Assembly: GCF_028292365.1 (NCBI RefSeq)
Contig: NZ_JAQGMM010000647.1
Location: forward strand, 1 to 33,450
Direction: 5' to 3'
Length of the DNA stretch: 33,450 nt
Origin: Caballeronia sp.
GTDB taxonomy: Bacteria > Pseudomonadota > Gammaproteobacteria > Burkholderiales > Burkholderiaceae
Part shown: positions 13,889 to 22,519 of the stretch, piece by piece
Numbering within the stretch: the stretch's first letter is position 1
Layout of the letters: each line of letters begins with the position of its first letter
Notes under the pieces: generated by a model
Database searches by the model: none
Seen by the model: the letters and a program-made list of their open reading frames with translations, nothing else
Told to the model about the DNA's origin: nothing
Position numbers and translations under genes: made by a program

Positions 13889-15652
13889 TCACAAATCAAT
13901 GACGATGTCCCCAGTTGGCTGGGCGCAGCAGACAAGAACGTTCCCCTGCGCAGGCATGTCGAGCGGTTCCGGACCATAGCTGACCGTCCCTGAAACCAGT
14001 CCGCTTTCACAGTTATGACAAACCCCGGTTCGACACGACCATCGAACCGGTACGTCACACGCTTCGGCCAGATCCAGGATGCTCGGATGCAGCGCCGCAT
14101 TCCAGTGCGCCGCGATGCCACTGCGCGCGAATGAAACGAGTGGCCCGGTGTCGGCATCCTCTTCCGGCAGATGTGGCGCACGCGCCGTAGCGCCAACGAT
14201 TCCGGGTGTCATCGCCTCACCGCCGCTGAAGATTTCGGCGTGAACCCGCTCCGGCGCGACGCCCAGGTTAGCGAGGGCCATTTTTATGTCCGCCATGAAG
14301 CGCGATGGGCCGCAGAGGTAGAAATTCGCCTCTCGCGGCACGCCTGCCTCGTCGAGAGCCGCCCGCGACAGGTGACCGGTCGCATCAAAATCGTCCCCCA
14401 CGCGCTCGCTCGACCCCGGCCTGCTGTAGCAGACATAGCTGCGCGCATGCGTCAGTGCGTGCACAAGACCACGGGCTTCATCCGCGAATGCGTGGTGCTG
14501 CCGATCGTGGGCGCCGTGCAGCCACCACACCTGCCGCGTCGAGCCCGCCGCGGCCACAGCGTGCAGCATGGCAAGAACGGGCGTCACGCCTATTCCAGCG
14601 CTGAGCAGCACCAGCGGACCGTCTCCCGGCTGCAGAACAAAACTGCCGCGCGGCGCGCTGACGTCGAGTGCTTCGCCCACATGGACCTGCGTTCGCAGGT
14701 AGGTTCCCGCTGCCCCATTCGGCTCGATCTTGACGCTAATCCGATAGCGTTCTGTCGATGCGGCGCCTGAAAGCGAATAGCTGCGAAAGAGTGCCGGGCC
14801 GCCGTTGGGCCGTGGCAGACGCAACACCACATACTGGCCGGGTAGCGCCGATTGCAGCGCTTGGCCGTTCATGCTCTGCAACGTCAGTGAGAGCACATCG
14901 GCGGACACCGGTTCGATCGCCGTCACCGTGAGCGGTCGAAATCCGGGCGCGACCGGATGCGCAGCGACGGCAGGCGCAAGTCCCGCGTTCCCACTCGCAC
15001 CACCCTTCGCCGTGTCCCGCAGCAACGCCTCGAATGACCCGCGCCACCCGGGCGAAAGTGCATCGATGCGCAACGCCTGTTCCAACCGATCGCGCGGATG
15101 ATGGGACGAATACAGAAGCGCGTTGATCTCGGCGACACTCATGCGCTCTGCTGCCTCACCGACTTTCATGATGTCGTCGCCAGCGCCGACGGCACCCTCC
15201 TGCAAGACGCGGAAATAGAATCCGGGCCGCCCGCTGGATGTCAGCAACGCAGGCATGCGGGGCTCGTTCGTCCGAATGCCGACGCGGTAGCACGTCACCC
15301 GGGGTTGCGTCACCTCGAACAAGGCGGTGCCGATCCGATAGCGGTCGCCGATGCACACTGCGGAGTCCGGCATGCCTTCGATCGTGAAGTTTTCGCCGAA
15401 TTGTCCGTAGACGAAACCGGTCCGCTTCAGTTGCGCCTGCCAATGGCGATACGATTCGATCTGGTAGACGAACACGGCCCGCTGCTCGCCTCCGTGTCCG
15501 GCCAGGTCACCCTGGCCATCTCCAGTCAGATTCAACCGGCCGGCCCAACAACGCTCATGCACCGGCTCCTTCCAGATTGCGGTGTGGACCGTACGGCCTT
15601 TCCAGTCAATATCGCGCGGCAGTCCGACATTCACCGATAGCAGTCGAGCCAT
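13889..15652 (-). CDS. Fusion of MOSC domain, ferredoxin-NAD(P) reductase and [2Fe-2S] ferredoxin
   Basis: This is a 587-residue three-part protein. Residues 1 to about 165 form a YiiM-like MOSC domain with the molybdenum-ligand cysteine in TQPRVTCYRVG (Cys121). Residues about 235-480 form an FAD/NAD(P) reductase with RSYSLS (290-295), which binds flavin, and SAGIGVTPVL, which binds NAD(P). The C-terminus is a plant-type ferredoxin with cysteines 540, 545, 548 and one of 575/576. The start is the ATG at 15652, with a strong GGGGGA before it; a frame six codons longer exists. The likely job is an NAD(P)H-driven molybdoenzyme reducing N-hydroxylated compounds, without a separate electron donor. 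The YciI gene lies upstream on the same strand. Confidence 0.93.
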   Translation of the reverse strand: MARLLSVNVGLPRDIDWKGRTVHTAIWKEPVHERCWAGRLNLTGDGQGDLAGHGGEQRAVFVYQIESYRHWQAQLKRTGFVYGQFGENFTIEGMPDSAVCIGDRYRIGTALFEVTQPRVTCYRVGIRTNEPRMPALLTSSGRPGFYFRVLQEGAVGAGDDIMKVGEAAERMSVAEINALLYSSHHPRDRLEQALRIDALSPGWRGSFEALLRDTAKGGASGNAGLAPAVAAHPVAPGFRPLTVTAIEPVSADVLSLTLQSMNGQALQSALPGQYVVLRLPRPNGGPALFRSYSLSGAASTERYRISVKIEPNGAAGTYLRTQVHVGEALDVSAPRGSFVLQPGDGPLVLLSAGIGVTPVLAMLHAVAAAGSTRQVWWLHGAHDRQHHAFADEARGLVHALTHARSYVCYSRPGSSERVGDDFDATGHLSRAALDEAGVPREANFYLCGPSRFMADIKMALANLGVAPERVHAEIFSGGEAMTPGIVGATARAPHLPEEDADTGPLVSFARSGIAAHWNAALHPSILDLAEACDVPVRWSCRTGVCHNCESGLVSGTVSYGPEPLDMPAQGNVLVCCAQPTGDIVIDL

Positions 15653-15813
15653 GCTTCCCCCTTCGATCATGAGAGTCCGCCCGGAACGCCAGCTCGCGGC
15701 CAGCTCGCAACTGTTAGCAGACCGGGAGTATCACTTGCAGCGAAGATCCGCGATGAGTCGATTTGCGCCAGCCAAATCGGATAGTCACGAAGACGCTGCG
15801 CCGCGTAACGCCA

Positions 15814-16242
15814 TTAGCGACGTTGCGCGTCGATCTCCTTGCGCAACCGCCTTTCGGTCTCCTGGAGTTCGGGTGTAAACGCTTCACCGAAGTCCGCAGG
15901 CTCGAAGAAGGGTCGAATTTCGATTTCAGATTCGCTTGGCATCGGGTTCGGGCAGCGGCGAACCCATTCGATCGCTTCGTCCATCGACTGGACTTGCCAG
16001 AGCCAATACCCGGCAATCAGTTCTTTAGTTTCGGAAAAGGGACCGTCAACGACCGTTCGGTCTTTGCCAGAAAACTTGACGCGCACGCCCGCCGAGCTCG
16101 GTTTCAGTCCGTCGCCACTTTGCATGATGCCCGCTTTGACGAGTTCTTCGTTGTATCGGCTCATCGCTTCGATAAGTTCCATGCTCGGCATTTGACCGGC
16201 TTCGGATTCCGGGGTCGCCTTGACCATGACCATCACACGCAT
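15814..16242 (-). CDS. YciI-family protein (DGPF type)
   Basis: This 142-residue protein begins MRVMVMVKATPESEAG and carries the diagnostic VVDGPFSETKELIAGYWLWQV segment of the DGPF/PhnB-like YciI group. The fold is a ferredoxin-like alpha/beta barrel dimer; members are often found near sigma factors or as enzymes of unknown substrate. A GGGAGA ribosome-binding site precedes the ATG. The C-terminal 30 residues (RLRKEIDAQRR) form a charged helix beyond the core. It lies 161 bp upstream of the MOSC fusion on the same strand, so co-transcription is possible but not compelling. No extracytoplasmic sigma factor, its frequent partner, is adjacent. Confidence 0.9.
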   Translation of the reverse strand: MRVMVMVKATPESEAGQMPSMELIEAMSRYNEELVKAGIMQSGDGLKPSSAGVRVKFSGKDRTVVDGPFSETKELIAGYWLWQVQSMDEAIEWVRRCPNPMPSESEIEIRPFFEPADFGEAFTPELQETERRLRKEIDAQRR

Positions 16243-16379
16243 TTCGTTTCTCCCGTAAAAAAGTGATTCTCTCGGATTATCCCGAGAAGACCTGCGGTGC
16301 CTTCAACACGACGACGAATGAACGCGCTCAAATTCGACAGCCAACTTCCTCGATGCTCAAAAAAAGATTGAACGCCGCG

Positions 16380-17300
16380 CTACAGAACGTAAAGCCAACC
16401 GAGCAGCGTGATGACTGAAAAGAGCGTAGTCATCGAGATCACTGCGCCCACTACAGTCTTTTCGACGTCGTACTCAACCGCGAGCACGTACGCGCTCTTG
16501 GCGGTGGGCACGGCAGAGCACACAACGGCGGCGATAGTCGCAGTCCGGCCGAGATCTGCCGCAACGCAAAGTGCGTAGACCACGAGCGGCATGATGGCCA
16601 GCTTGAGCGCCGTCAGCAACGCATAGAGACCCAGGCGTTCGCGCAGTTCGGTGAGTGTCAGATCAAGTCCAATGGCGAACAGCGCGCATGGCGTCAAGGC
16701 TTCCCCAAGCATCGTGAGAATCGACGCGACCGGTCCGGGCAGTTGCGAACCGAGGATCGACCAAAGCAGTCCGAAAATCGTGGCAAGGATGACGGGATTG
16801 GTGACGACTTGCCGTATCAGCGCGGCCGTCCGTACGTTGTGCGATGTGTCGTATCGCCCGATCTCGAGCAGCAGAACCAGTATCGGAAACATCATCGCGC
16901 CGACAAATACGGTCGCAATCGCCGCTGAGAGCACGCCTGGCTGGCCAAAAAGCGTCTTCAATATAGGGAGCGCCACGAATCCGGTGTTCGTCATCGACAC
17001 GGCCGCGGCCAGCATTGCGCTCTTTCCCACGCCTGCGCCGCACGCAATTCGCACAAACATCATCACGGCCGCAAAGCAGATCAGGGAACCGCCGCCGAAC
17101 GCAGCAAGAAAGCGCCAGTCAAGGAGCGAGTGAAGCGACTCGTCGGCAATCGTCTGGAAGACCAGGGAGGGCATTGCCACGTAGTAGGCAAAGCGCATCA
17201 GCGGCGCGGCCAGCGCGCGCGGCAGGTAGCCTGAGGCGCCGGCAAGCCAACCCATCAGGATGATGGCAAAGATCGGAAGTATGGTGCCGGCGAGATGCAT
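16380..17300 (-). CDS. AEC (auxin efflux carrier) family transporter
   Basis: This 306-residue inner-membrane protein has about ten hydrophobic helices in two halves. It starts MHLAGTILPIFAIILMGWLAG, typical of bacterial AEC carriers, and contains the half-helix regions MTNTGFVALPIL and VCSAVPTAKSAYVLA. The latter corresponds to the conserved 'P.a..ay.lA...' element at the family's crossover. GGGAGG precedes the ATG. Bacterial AEC members move small organic acids such as malate or malonate; the sequence does not identify the substrate here. The next gene on each side is on the same strand, but the gaps (137 and 66 bp) leave operon membership open. Confidence 0.92.
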   Translation of the reverse strand: MHLAGTILPIFAIILMGWLAGASGYLPRALAAPLMRFAYYVAMPSLVFQTIADESLHSLLDWRFLAAFGGGSLICFAAVMMFVRIACGAGVGKSAMLAAAVSMTNTGFVALPILKTLFGQPGVLSAAIATVFVGAMMFPILVLLLEIGRYDTSHNVRTAALIRQVVTNPVILATIFGLLWSILGSQLPGPVASILTMLGEALTPCALFAIGLDLTLTELRERLGLYALLTALKLAIMPLVVYALCVAADLGRTATIAAVVCSAVPTAKSAYVLAVEYDVEKTVVGAVISMTTLFSVITLLGWLYVL

Positions 17301-17366
17301 AGCGACCTCCCGTAGCGTGGATTGGGATCGACCCGCACCCCATCCACGACCTTCTTTCTGCCGGTG

Positions 17367-18101
17367 CTAAGCCCCCAGGCGTGATTCGGCAATTCGCTTC
17401 AGATCATCGGGAGTTGTAGCAGATTTAGCCAACTGCTCAAGCAAGGCTGCGGCTCTCTTTTCGTCTTTCGGTCCACCATCGCCAAGATCCAGGCTCGTCG
17501 CCAGGTTGAGTATCGACCGGGGCAGCCCTCGCCGGGCCAAAGCCTCGAGGAGATGACGAGCCACTTCGGGTTCCCGGTTTCGGTTGCCGCTTAGCAACTC
17601 ATCAGCAATCGATTCCGCAAACCTCAGCGAGCTCTCGTTTTCGGTTCTGCGTATGCCGGTCGTGAGCGCTTGTTCGAAGCGGCCAACAGGCTGGTGCGCG
17701 GCGTGAGCCAACGTGCTTAGCGCCTCATGAAAACTCATTTCTTCCTTTGAACCGGCAAACGGCGTTTCGGTTGAGTCGCCGCCCTCTTTTTGCGGATTCG
17801 CGGCCGATGGTTGCCACCATCGAACAAAGTCGTCCGCGGATTCACCGTGAAGATCAATGGACGATGCGACCAATTTCGACGCCTGATAGTCGCGTCTCTC
17901 GGTCAGCGTCACGCTGTCACATGCCTCGTCAAGCGCGGAAGCTGCTTTGCTGCCCAGCTCGCTGTGGAGCTCGGTCCAGTCTTTATAGCCGAAGATTTCC
18001 GAGGTTACCTGTCGCGCCTGAGATTCCTTCAGCGAAAGGCGGTATTTGAGCCGATCGACGGCCCGCGTCGGGATGGACGCGTTCTGGAAGTAAATACGCA
18101 T
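17367..18101 (-). CDS. Unknown protein with C-terminal Sel1-like repeat region
   Basis: This is a 244-residue soluble protein. The N-terminus (RLKYRLSLKESQARQVTSEI, then FGYKDWTELHSELG) resembles a short helical module found in uncharacterised proteins, in which an Ala/Gln-rich helix is followed by 'GY..W..L'. A variable acidic linker follows. The C-terminal third (SIADELLSG, EVARHLLEALARRG, LPRSILNLATSLDLGDGG, then KRAAALLEQLAKS) has the alternating helices and 'A...L..L...G' pattern of Sel1/tetratricopeptide-like repeats, which mediate protein binding. No enzyme motif is visible. The Shine-Dalgarno sequence is weak. It lies downstream of nothing obvious; its own promoter should be in 18102-18485. 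Confidence 0.7.
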   Translation of the reverse strand: MRIYFQNASIPTRAVDRLKYRLSLKESQARQVTSEIFGYKDWTELHSELGSKAASALDEACDSVTLTERRDYQASKLVASSIDLHGESADDFVRWWQPSAANPQKEGGDSTETPFAGSKEEMSFHEALSTLAHAAHQPVGRFEQALTTGIRRTENESSLRFAESIADELLSGNRNREPEVARHLLEALARRGLPRSILNLATSLDLGDGGPKDEKRAAALLEQLAKSATTPDDLKRIAESRLGA

Positions 18102-18485
18102 GACTTAGGTCCGGGTTTCTGTGCGAACGAGCCTCCACAGCCGGCACGGAATCAAAAGGGACGGCGAAGCGGCGCAGGGGACGTGATACTTCGGCAGAAA
18201 AGATACCGCCGGCGCCTCATGCAGTCAATCCCATTCCAGGAGTTGCATCCAGCTTCGACAGCGCGAAAACCAATTGATTTGCGTTTTCCATTCCATCCAG
18301 GTCGAACTGAGACGGGCACAGTCGCCTTGACCCGTTGTTCCAAGCTGGCGTTCTTTCGCCTGCGCCGCGGATTTTTATGCAACCGTTTATGCGGGGGCTT
18401 TCGACGAGACAGGTGCATCAAGATGAAGCGTGTAATAAATTTGGCGCCTCTATGATCGTGACTTCAATCGAAAAAGGGATTCGCC
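18102..18485. other. Intergenic spacer without a supported gene
   Basis: About 380 bp separate the divergent unknown gene (start 18101) and the nicotinamidase (start 18486). The open frames crossing it are highly basic (Arg/Lys-rich) and have no recognisable motif. It must contain both promoters; aaaaaggga just before 18486 is the nicotinamidase ribosome-binding site. I see no clear repeat or RNA structure. Confidence 0.45.
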
Positions 18486-19235
18486 ATGGGAGAAAACCAT
18501 CGCAGGACACTGATCAAGTCGACCGCCGCGCTCGGCCTGGCGCATCTTTTTGGCCTTGCAAGCCTGAGCGTTCTGGCAGCATCGACACCATCAGGCAAAC
18601 ACATCAAGCCCGGCAGTAAATCTGCATTGATCGTCGTGGACGTGCAAAATTGTTTCATCGACGGCGGAACGTTGCCAGTGAAAGGCGGCGCCGAGGTCGT
18701 GCCACTCATCAACGAGTTGGCTGGCAAGTTCGAGAACATTGTCATCACGCAGGACTGGCACACGGCGGGACACGCGTCGTTCGCCAGTTCCCATCCCGGC
18801 AAGAAGCCGTTCGAGACGACGCAGTTATCGTACGGCACGCAGGTCTTGTGGCCGGATCATTGCGTGCAGGGCACCGACGACGCCGCGCTCGACAAGGACC
18901 TCAAGCTACCGACTGCACAAGTGATCATACGCAAGGGTTTTCGCAAGGACATGGATAGCTATTCCGCGTTCGAGGAAGCCGATCACAAGACAGAAACCGG
19001 CCTCTCGGGATACCTGAAGCAGCGGCGTATCGACACCGTGTTCGTGACCGGACTAGCGACTGATTTCTGCGTTGCATGGACAGCAATGGACGCCCGCAAG
19101 GCGGGGTTTCAGGCTTATGTCATTGAAGACGCAACGCGTCCGATTGACCTCAACGGCTCACTTGCGGCTGCACGAAAAAACATGGATCGCGTGGGCGTAA
19201 AGCGGATTCAGTCAAAGGATATCTTGTCGACGTGA
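18486..19235 (+). CDS. pncA: Exported nicotinamidase/pyrazinamidase
   Basis: This 249-residue protein of the isochorismatase superfamily hydrolyses nicotinamide to nicotinate and ammonia in NAD salvage. The catalytic triad is visible as Asp52 (VVDVQNCF), Lys150 (IIRKGF) and Cys195 (ATDFCVAWTA). The metal site is Asp90, His92 and His96 (QDWHTAGHASF) plus His125 (WPDHC). Unlike the usual cytosolic enzyme of about 210 residues, it has a 32-residue N-terminal leader: HRRTLIKS, a hydrophobic run and a plausible cleavage after VLAAS. That looks like a Tat or lipobox-free Sec signal and implies a periplasmic enzyme. It is convergent with the SDR gene, with a terminator hairpin between. Confidence 0.93.
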   Translation: MGENHRRTLIKSTAALGLAHLFGLASLSVLAASTPSGKHIKPGSKSALIVVDVQNCFIDGGTLPVKGGAEVVPLINELAGKFENIVITQDWHTAGHASFASSHPGKKPFETTQLSYGTQVLWPDHCVQGTDDAALDKDLKLPTAQVIIRKGFRKDMDSYSAFEEADHKTETGLSGYLKQRRIDTVFVTGLATDFCVAWTAMDARKAGFQAYVIEDATRPIDLNGSLAAARKNMDRVGVKRIQSKDILST

Positions 19236-19273
19236 GCGGTCGGTGAAGATGTATTTTCTATAGGAATACGAAA

Positions 19274-19294
19274 GGGCACCGGTTTGCGGTGCCC
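19274..19294. terminator. Bidirectional terminator hairpin
   Basis: The 8-bp GC-rich stem gggcaccg/cggtgccc (19274-19281 and 19287-19294) with a 5-nt loop lies between the convergent nicotinamidase (ending 19235) and SDR gene (ending 19303). On the minus-strand reading it is followed by tttcg; on the plus-strand reading T-richness is modest (catcaattt). Confidence 0.65.
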
Positions 19295-19302
19295 CATCAA
19301 TT

Positions 19303-20013
19303 TCAGTGACCCGCGCTCTGACCGCCGTCGACGTGCAGGATTTCTCCCGTGATGAACGGAGCAGAATCAAGGAACAGGATCGCGTCGGCGATATCGCTCA
19401 TCTCGCCCATGCGCCCGAGCGGATGAAAGGCGCCCAGCGCTTCATGCGTTTCCGGCGCGTGCATTGTCGTCCTGATGATCCCCGGCGCGACGGCATTCAC
19501 GCGAATACCTTTCCTGGCGTACTCGATCGCCAGTGACTTCGTGGCGGCGTTCAGACCGCCCTTCGTCAGGGCGGCCAGTACCGAATACACGCCGCTGATC
19601 GCAGCGTCAACGGCGCTGGAGGTCACGCTCACCACGTGGCCGCTCGACTGCTTTTCCATTTCGGCGATCGCGAGCTGCGTGATGTAAAAAAAGCCCGCCA
19701 TATTCACGTTCACCACAGCGGCGAAGTCTTCCGCGGTGTGTTCGGTGAAAGGCTTGCCGATGTAAATGCCGGCGTTGTTCACCAGCGTGTCGATCCGGCC
19801 AAACTTGGCGACGCCTTCGGAAATGACCCGTTGGGCGGTTGCCGGGTCACCAATATCACCGGCAACAGTCACAATGTTCGCGTCATCCGACGGTTTGATC
19901 GAACGCGCGGTCGCAACAATGCGGTAGTCGAGTTTCCGAAATGCCTTCACGACTTCGGCGCCAATGCCTTGCGATGCACCGGTAACCACGACAACCTTTT
20001 GTGATGTGCTCAT
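19303..20013 (-). CDS. Short-chain dehydrogenase/reductase-like protein lacking the YxxxK tyrosine
   Basis: This 236-residue protein has a Rossmann fold with cofactor motif TGASQGIG (11-18), NNAG (79-82) and the C-terminal HVDGGQSAGH of classical SDRs. Residues 132-151 read SSAVDAAISGVYSVLAALTK. The catalytic lysine (Lys151) is present, but the position four residues before it, normally Tyr, is Ala147. The nearest tyrosine, Tyr143, is eight residues before the lysine. The serine position is also shifted. It may use Tyr143, another chemistry, or act as a binding protein. Its ATG overlaps the stop of the upstream NmrA-like gene (ATGA), so the two are coupled and probably work together. Confidence 0.92.
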   Translation of the reverse strand: MSTSQKVVVVTGASQGIGAEVVKAFRKLDYRIVATARSIKPSDDANIVTVAGDIGDPATAQRVISEGVAKFGRIDTLVNNAGIYIGKPFTEHTAEDFAAVVNVNMAGFFYITQLAIAEMEKQSSGHVVSVTSSAVDAAISGVYSVLAALTKGGLNAATKSLAIEYARKGIRVNAVAPGIIRTTMHAPETHEALGAFHPLGRMGEMSDIADAILFLDSAPFITGEILHVDGGQSAGH

Positions 20014-20762
20014 GCTTTTTTAGCCTGTGCGAGCCACTGGTCGAGACTGACGCGGCCGATCCGCGCTTCGCCGAGCGGCACGAGTGATTGTTCCTCGACA
20101 TAGCCACCGTAGTAGCGCGCATCGCGATCCGTCACCACCGGGCGCGCGTCGCCTACTGATTTCAGATAACGCGTGACGATCTCCGCGAAGGGCGCGCGGT
20201 CTGGGCCGGCGATGTCGACCTTGCCGTTCAGCGGCGCGGCGAGCGCGACCTGCGTGAGGATCGCAGCGACATCGTCCACGGCGATCGGCTGAAACAGTCC
20301 TTCGCCGATGCGCACCGTGCCGCCGTCCGTGCCGAAATCTGCGATACCCCCAATGAACTCCATGAACTGAGTCGCGCGCACGATCGTGTATGGCACGCCC
20401 GCCGCCTCGATCACCTCTTCCTGCGCGACCTTGGCAACGAAATACGCGTTCTCCGGCGTACGGTCGCAGCCGACGATCGATAGCGCGACGTGATGGCGCA
20501 CCCCTGCGGCCACTTCGGCCTTGCCGAGGTTACGCGCCGAGGTGCGGAAGAAGTCGAGCACCGCCTGCGGCTCCCATGACGGCGCGTTCGTCACATCCAC
20601 CACGACGTCCGCGTCCACGAGCGCGTTGCTCAGGCCCTCACCCGTCACAGCGTTCACACCGGTACTCGGCGATGCAGCGAGCGCCTCATGGCCTGCCTCG
20701 CTGAGCAGCTTGACTACACGCGAGCCGATCAGGCCGGAACCACCGATTACGACGATTTTCAT
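20010..20762 (-). CDS. NAD(P)H-binding NmrA-like/atypical SDR protein
   Basis: This is a 250-residue protein starting at MKIVVIGGSGLIGSRVVKLLSEAGHEALA, with the N-terminal glycine-rich dinucleotide motif GGSGLIG of atypical SDRs. The ATG at 20762 is chosen because GGAG lies 9 bases upstream and because it places the glycine motif at residue 7; an open frame extends 72 residues further but overlaps the divergent MocR gene. Segments GVRHHVALSIVGCDRTPEN and YFVAKVAQEEVIEAAGVPYTIVR match NmrA/NAD-binding proteins used as redox sensors or quinone reductases. It has no classical YxxxK in this part. It is the first gene of a coupled pair with the SDR at 19303-20013. Confidence 0.9.
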   Translation of the reverse strand: MKIVVIGGSGLIGSRVVKLLSEAGHEALAASPSTGVNAVTGEGLSNALVDADVVVDVTNAPSWEPQAVLDFFRTSARNLGKAEVAAGVRHHVALSIVGCDRTPENAYFVAKVAQEEVIEAAGVPYTIVRATQFMEFIGGIADFGTDGGTVRIGEGLFQPIAVDDVAAILTQVALAAPLNGKVDIAGPDRAPFAEIVTRYLKSVGDARPVVTDRDARYYGGYVEEQSLVPLGEARIGRVSLDQWLAQAKKA

Positions 20763-20955
20763 GGCAAATTCTCCAGATGAAAGTAATTGAACGTGCGAGG
20801 CACTGGCGGGGATCGTATTGCGTGAAGTGTTCGCCGCGGTCGCATCGTGTGGGGGTATTGTGGGAGCATCATGTTCTACCGAAAAGTGACAAGAACAGTC
20901 GACCTGACTAGTCCAAGTTGTTTGCCCTCCTCTTGCCCGCGAGACCGTTATTACC

Positions 20956-22467
20956 GTGCCGACACCCGCATTGACCATCGAAATCGATCGGCAGCATCAC
21001 TTGCCGATCTATCTGCAGATCTGCGAGCGTTTCAGGACCGCGATTGCCGCGGGGCACCTGCGTCCCGGCGATCGCGTGCCCGCGCTGCGCAGCCTCGCCA
21101 CGCAACTGAACACGGCGCGCGGCACGGTCGAGCTGGCCTACACGATCCTCGTCGACGAGGGCTACCTGCAGATGCGCGGCGCAGCGGGTACGGTCGTATC
21201 ACCGTCGCTGCCGGCATCGGTGATGCACTCATCGCGTGCGCAAGAGGTTCAGGGCGCGCACGGTAGCCGGGGCACCAAAGATGCTGGCACGCCGGAGACG
21301 CCGCGCGGCCAATCGGCGCCGCGCCCGTTGCCCATCGCCGTCGCCATGAGCGGCGCGCCGAGGCCGTTGCAACCAGGCATGCCCGCGCTCGACGCGTTTC
21401 CAGGAAAGGTGTGGAACAAGCTCGTTTCCTATCGCGCGCGTAGCGGTGGGCGTGAGATGTTCGCCTACCCGGATCCTGCCGGTTACCGGCCGCTGCGGGA
21501 ACATATCGCCACCTATCTCGGGCTGTCGCGCGGCGTGACCTGCGTGCCGGAACAGGTGTTCGTTACCGGCGGCTACCGTGCGACTCTTGAGCTCGTGTTG
21601 CGCAGTCTTGCCCGCCCGAACGATAGCGTGTGGTTCGAGGATCCCGGCTATCTGCTGGCGCGCGGTTTTCTCGCCGAGACCGGCGTGCAGCTCGTGCCGG
21701 TGCCGGTGGATAGTGAAGGCATCGACGTGGAGCGCGGCACGCTGCTGGATGCCCAGGCGCGCTTCGCACTGGTCACGCCGTCACATCAGAGCCCGCTCGG
21801 GCACACGCTGTCGCTCGCAAGACGCGTGGCACTGCTGGAGTGGGCCGAGAAAGCGTCCAGTTGGATCGTCGAGGATGACTACGACAGCGAGTTCCGGTAT
21901 CTGGGCCGGCCATTGCCGGCTTTGAAGAGCCTCGACCGGCGCGATCGCGTGATCTATTGCGGCACGTTCAGCAAGGTGATGTTTCCCGGTTTGCGGCTCG
22001 CGTATGCGGTGGTGCCGGAGCGGGCCGTCGAGCGCGTCGGGCGGGTGGCGCACAGCATGAACGCCGGATCGCCGACGCTATTGCAGGCGGCCGTGTCGGA
22101 CTTCATTGAGCAGGGCCATTTTGCGCGGCATCTGAAGCGGATGCGCGCGTTGTACAGCGAGCGGCGCATGCTGATCGTGCACGCGCTCGAGGAGTCGTTT
22201 GGCGAGCGGCTGATTGTCGAGTTGCCGCCAGGCGGAATCCAGTTCGCGGTGCAGTTCGCCGAAGGCCCCGACGGCCCGGTCGACGACATCGCCGTCGCCG
22301 GACGCGCCCGCGAGGCGGGGCTCGCGGTGCTGCCGCTTTCGATCTGGTACGCGAACAGCCGCGTGGGCCGCACGCCGCGCGGCCTTGTGATGGGCTTTGC
22401 GAACATTGCCGATGCGGAAGATGCAGGCCGTCTCGCGCGGACGTTGCGCGCGTGTCTGGACATCTGA
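20956..22467 (+). CDS. MocR-type regulator (GntR DNA-binding domain fused to aminotransferase)
   Basis: This 503-residue protein starts at a GTG. Residues about 10-80 form a GntR winged helix (LPIYLQICERFRTAIAAGHL, then RPGDRVPALRSLATQLNTARGTVELAY), followed by a Pro/Gly/Ser linker (about 90-135). The rest is a fold-type I aminotransferase domain with DPAGYRPLREHIATYL, the EDDYDSEFRY segment and the pyridoxal-phosphate lysine in GTFSKVMFPGLRLAY (Lys340). MocR proteins sense pyridoxal phosphate or amino compounds and usually control the divergent gene, here the NmrA-like/SDR pair. Its start lies 193 bp from that operon. Length and domain order are normal for PdxR/GabR-like members. Confidence 0.94.
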   Translation: MPTPALTIEIDRQHHLPIYLQICERFRTAIAAGHLRPGDRVPALRSLATQLNTARGTVELAYTILVDEGYLQMRGAAGTVVSPSLPASVMHSSRAQEVQGAHGSRGTKDAGTPETPRGQSAPRPLPIAVAMSGAPRPLQPGMPALDAFPGKVWNKLVSYRARSGGREMFAYPDPAGYRPLREHIATYLGLSRGVTCVPEQVFVTGGYRATLELVLRSLARPNDSVWFEDPGYLLARGFLAETGVQLVPVPVDSEGIDVERGTLLDAQARFALVTPSHQSPLGHTLSLARRVALLEWAEKASSWIVEDDYDSEFRYLGRPLPALKSLDRRDRVIYCGTFSKVMFPGLRLAYAVVPERAVERVGRVAHSMNAGSPTLLQAAVSDFIEQGHFARHLKRMRALYSERRMLIVHALEESFGERLIVELPPGGIQFAVQFAEGPDGPVDDIAVAGRAREAGLAVLPLSIWYANSRVGRTPRGLVMGFANIADAEDAGRLARTLRACLDI

Positions 22468-22519
22468 CGCCCGGAGCATGTGTCCTGAGCTTGCCTGTTT
22501 CTTGTCTGCTTCCTGTCCG

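Noticed and set aside
14171..15640. Long plus-strand frames opposite the MOSC fusion
   Set aside because: Antisense shadows; the minus-strand frame has three intact domains.
15660..15813. Tandem copy of gccagctcgc upstream of the MOSC fusion
   Set aside because: A two-copy 10-bp repeat in GC-rich spacer is too weak to call a functional element.
18152..18421. 89-codon basic frame on the minus strand before the nicotinamidase
   Set aside because: Arg/Lys-rich with no motif and no good ribosome site.
20763..20978. N-terminal extension of the NmrA-like gene to 20978
   Set aside because: It would overlap the MocR start and adds 72 residues unlike the family; the ATG at 20762 has a strong ribosome site and the proper motif spacing.
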